NCBI GenBank assembly: GCA_963776225.1
Contig: CAVZLL010000004.1
Span: 186,001 to 250,000 of the forward strand
Length of the DNA: 64,000 bases
Direction: 5' to 3'
Source of the DNA: Bog-756 sp963776225
GTDB taxonomy: Bacteria > Actinomycetota > Acidimicrobiia > Acidimicrobiales > RAAP-2
Shown here piece after piece: positions 61,694 to 64,000 of the stretch (positions are counted from its first letter, which is position 1; the number at the start of each line of letters is the position of its first letter). The position numbers and the translations under genes are program-made. The notes under the pieces are model-generated. The model saw only the letters and a program-made list of their open reading frames with translations, ran no database searches and had not been told where the DNA came from.

Positions 61694-62947
61694 GTGCTGG
61701 CCTTCACCTTCCCAGGACAAGGGTCCCAGCGTTCCGGGATGGGCCATGCCTGGATCAAGCACCCCTCCTGGGAGGTCGCCGGTGAGGCCTCGGAGATCGC
61801 CGGTCGCGACCTGACCGCGCTCCTCCTCGACGCCCCGATGGACGAGCTGACCCGGACCGCCAACGCCCAGCTGGCCACCTTCGTCATGAGCCTGGTGGTG
61901 CTCGACGCGGTCGAGCGGGTCGGCCTCTTCCCGAGCGCCTGCGCCGGCCACAGCCTCGGGGAGTACACCGCGCTCGTCGCCTCCGGTGCCCTCTCCCTCG
62001 CCGACGGCACCTCCCTCGTCATCGAACGGGGCGATGCGATGCAGGCCGCCGCGGACGAGCGCCCGGGGACCATGGCCGCCCTCATCGGGATCGCCGACGA
62101 CGACGCGGAGGCCGCCTGCCAGCTGGCCGAGGCCGACGTCTGGGTCGCCAACTACAACGCCCCCGGGCAGGTGGTCATTGCCGGCTCGGCCGGGGGTATC
62201 GCCGCCGCCACCGACCGGGCCAAGGAGCTCGGAGCACGCAAGATCCTCCCGATCCCGGTCTCGGGGGCATTCCACACCCCGATGATGCTCCCCGCCCGCG
62301 CGCACCTGCGCGAACGGCTCGCAGCCGCGACCTTCCACGCGCCGGAGGTCCCGGTGGTGGCCAACGTCGACGCCCGGGTCCACACCGATCCGTCCGAGTG
62401 GCCGGGCCTCCTCTCGGCACAGCTCTGCAGCCCGGTCCGGTGGCGTCACTCCCTCGAGACCCTCGCCGGACGCGGTGCGACGACCATGGCCGAGCTCGGT
62501 CCCGGTGGCGTGCTGACCGGGATGGTCCGCCGGGCCACACCCGACGTCCGCGGAGTGGCGGTCGCGGTACCGGACGACCTCGACAAGCTCATGGACACCA
62601 TCGCCGGAGCCGAGGAGTGGACCGCTTCGGGACCGAGCCACCAGGGTGAGCACCTCTACACCTCGGAGCGGGTGGTGATCAGCCCGGCTCCGGGGGTCTT
62701 CGAGCCGGCCGTCCACCTCGCCGCCCTGGAGAGCTCCGCCCTCGCCGAGGCCACCGCGGCCCCGGGCAGCGGCGACGGAGCAGACCCGGGTTCGCTGCTC
62801 GCCGTCGGCGACCTCGTCGGCACGGTCGGCCTGACCGACGTGCGCACCCCCTTCGACGGCATCCTGGTTCGATGGCTGGCGGTGCGCGGGGAGCGGGTCG
62901 TCGAGGGGCAGCCCGTCGCCTGGATCCGCAGCACCGAGATCGGTTGA
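61694..62947 (+). CDS. fabD: Malonyl-CoA:ACP transacylase FabD with a C-terminal biotinyl/lipoyl-like domain
   Basis: A 417-residue protein. Residues 1-305 are a complete malonyltransferase, which loads malonyl onto acyl carrier protein: FPGQGSQRSGMG at the start, the nucleophile in CAGHSLGEYTAL near residue 88, and the active-site His in VSGAFHTPMM near 195. GTG at 61694 follows GAGGAG. Residues about 320-417 add RVVISPAPGVFEPA, AVGDLVGTVGLTDVRTPFDG and GERVVEGQPVAWI. That is the shape of a biotinyl/lipoyl hammerhead fold, but the Lys normally modified is missing (ILVRWLAV at the turn). It heads a fab cluster with fabG and acpP. Confidence 0.9.
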   Translation: MLAFTFPGQGSQRSGMGHAWIKHPSWEVAGEASEIAGRDLTALLLDAPMDELTRTANAQLATFVMSLVVLDAVERVGLFPSACAGHSLGEYTALVASGALSLADGTSLVIERGDAMQAAADERPGTMAALIGIADDDAEAACQLAEADVWVANYNAPGQVVIAGSAGGIAAATDRAKELGARKILPIPVSGAFHTPMMLPARAHLRERLAAATFHAPEVPVVANVDARVHTDPSEWPGLLSAQLCSPVRWRHSLETLAGRGATTMAELGPGGVLTGMVRRATPDVRGVAVAVPDDLDKLMDTIAGAEEWTASGPSHQGEHLYTSERVVISPAPGVFEPAVHLAALESSALAEATAAPGSGDGADPGSLLAVGDLVGTVGLTDVRTPFDGILVRWLAVRGERVVEGQPVAWIRSTEIG

Positions 62948-62952
62948 TGAGC

Positions 62953-62971
62953 CCGGACCGGTTGGGTCCGG
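62953..62971 (+). other. Hairpin between fabD and fabG
   Basis: CCGGACC (62953-62959) and GGTCCGG (62965-62971) with a 5-nt loop, 6 nt after the fabD stop and 28 nt before the fabG ATG. Possible processing site or attenuator. Confidence 0.35.
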
Positions 62972-62998
62972 TGCCCGCTGCATGATCCGATCGGCGAC

Positions 62999-63757
62999 AT
63001 GAGCGGAGACGAGCCGGTGGAGGCCGACGGCGCCGGGAGGGTGACCCTGGTCACCGGGGGCTCCCGCGGGATCGGCCTGGCCTGCGCGGACTGGTTCCTC
63101 CGGCGAGGTGACCGGGTGGCGATCACCTCGCGGACCGGGAGCACCGAGCGCGACCTCGGCGCCGGGCCCGACCGGTTCCTCTCGCTGACCTGTGACATGA
63201 CCGCGCCCGACCAGGTCGAGAAGGCCTTCGCCACCATCGAGGAGGCCTGGGGGCCGGTCGAGGTCCTGGTCGCCAATGCCGGCGTGACCCGCGACACCCT
63301 CGCCCTGCGGATGAGCGAGGAGGCCTGGTCCGAGGTCATCGACACCAATCTCACCGCGGTGTTCCGGGTGACCAAGCGTGCCCTCGCCAAGATGATCCGG
63401 CTCCACCGTGGGCGAGTGGTCCTCATCTCCTCGGTCGGCGCCTTCATCGGCTCCGCCGGCCAGGCAAACTACGCGGCCTCGAAGGCGGGGCTGGTCGGGA
63501 TGGCCCGGTCGCTGGCGAGCGAGGTCGCCAGCAGGTCGATCACGGTCAACGTGGTGGCACCGGGCCTGGTGGGAACGAATATGCTCTCGGCACTCGGTGA
63601 GGACCGGGTCACCGAGTTCGCGGCCAGGGTTCCGCTCGGGCGGGTCGCCCGGCCGGAGGAGATCGCCGAGGCCGTCGGGTTCCTGGCATCGGCCGGGGCC
63701 GGGTATGTCACCGGAGCGGTGCTCCCGGTCGACGGTGGCCTGGGCATGGGTCTCTGA
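62999..63757 (+). CDS. fabG: 3-Oxoacyl-ACP reductase FabG
   Basis: A 252-residue short-chain dehydrogenase/reductase. The NADP motif TLVTGGSRGIGLACA starts near residue 16, and NAG is in VLVANAGVTRDTL. The catalytic Ser lies in VVLISSVGAFIGSAGQ near 143, and Tyr and Lys in NYAASKAGLVGMARSLA near 156. The C-terminus GYVTGAVLPVDGGLGMG is typical. Its place between fabD and acpP fits the NADPH-dependent reduction step of fatty-acid synthesis rather than another SDR role. Confidence 0.93.
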   Translation: MSGDEPVEADGAGRVTLVTGGSRGIGLACADWFLRRGDRVAITSRTGSTERDLGAGPDRFLSLTCDMTAPDQVEKAFATIEEAWGPVEVLVANAGVTRDTLALRMSEEAWSEVIDTNLTAVFRVTKRALAKMIRLHRGRVVLISSVGAFIGSAGQANYAASKAGLVGMARSLASEVASRSITVNVVAPGLVGTNMLSALGEDRVTEFAARVPLGRVARPEEIAEAVGFLASAGAGYVTGAVLPVDGGLGMGL

Positions 63758-63903
63758 GCTCGGTGACCGGGTGGGCAGCTGACATGGCGGGCAGACGGGG
63801 CACCCACCGGAGGCCGGGACGCCTGCGGGCGTACGGGCCGGGCGGCGGGAGGGCGAGGGCAGGGATGCAGAGCAGTGTTGGACCTCGATCAAGGAGAGAC
63901 GGA

Positions 63904-64000
63904 GTGAGCAACGACGAGACGTTCGAGAAGTTCAAGGAGTGTGCGGTGGAGGTGCTCCAGGTCCCAGCGGACAAGATCACCCGTGACGCTCGGTTCTCCG
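63904..64000 (+). CDS. acpP: Acyl carrier protein (5' part, cut by window end)
   Basis: The first 32 codons of an acyl carrier protein: GTG at 63904 preceded by AAGGAGA at spacing 8, then NDETFEKFKECAVEVLQVPADKITRDARF. This is helix I and the loop leading to the phosphopantetheine Ser motif (DSL), which lies beyond the window. It is third in the fabD-fabG-acpP order, 146 nt after fabG. Confidence 0.88.
   Translation, partial: MSNDETFEKFKECAVEVLQVPADKITRDARFS

Overview
This is a high-GC window whose core genes look actinobacterial, probably from the Acidimicrobiia or a neighbouring deep lineage. That placement is an inference. It rests on the uvrC-rapZ-yvcK-gap-pgk-tpiA-secG and coaE-uvrB-uvrA orders, an AftD-like arabinofuranosyltransferase, an S1 protein with a long acidic Ala/Pro tail, F420-type nitroreductase chemistry, and frequent GTG starts with 4-nt GTGA overlaps. 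No rRNA gene is present to settle it.

Layout. 1-756 is a decayed IS3-family transposase next to tRNA-Leu(GAG) (844-926, minus). 1060-10018 (minus) is one long run: uvrC, rapZ, yvcK, gap, pgk, tpiA, secG and a peptide-type solute-binding protein, with no whiA between yvcK and gap. nadA (plus) sits between uvrC and uvrA. 11355-18364 (minus) carries a methyltransferase, coaE, uvrB and uvrA. UvrA has an unusual Lys/Ala/Thr repeat tail. 18473-30752 is a cell-surface glycan cluster: an AftD-like protein, a GT4 glycosyltransferase, a flippase, a UDP-galactopyranose-mutase-like flavoprotein, a PIG-V-like mannosyltransferase and a GT39-type transferase. 30909-36756 (plus) is an Opp/Dpp-type peptide ABC transporter. 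36770-44305 (minus) holds an F420-type reductase, rpsA, polA, an ANTAR response regulator, a small coiled-coil protein and menC, followed by tRNA-Leu(CAA).

44473 to about 61557 has the look of a genomic island. It is less GC-biased and follows directly on the tRNA-Leu(CAA) 3' end. A degenerate 25-bp copy of that 3' end lies at 61533-61557, just before core fatty-acid genes resume. Its cargo is a two-component system flanked by two small secreted-protein genes that share a promoter, a SRPBCC protein, a heavy-metal P-type ATPase fused to a hemerythrin domain, a second (CtpE-like) P-type ATPase, a DUF4177-like protein, a universal stress protein, a Gmad2-like remnant, a secreted phosphoesterase, an RCC1-repeat protein and a secreted carbohydrate esterase. 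No integrase is visible.

61694-64000 (plus) is the start of a fatty-acid synthesis cluster: fabD with an extra biotinyl/lipoyl-like C-terminal domain, fabG, and the first third of acpP, cut by the window end.

Several otherwise conserved genes (uvrB, coaE, one ABC ATPase, the F420 reductase and the first island gene) carry single frame breaks. Because coaE and uvrB are important genes, sequence or assembly error is at least as likely as real pseudogenization.
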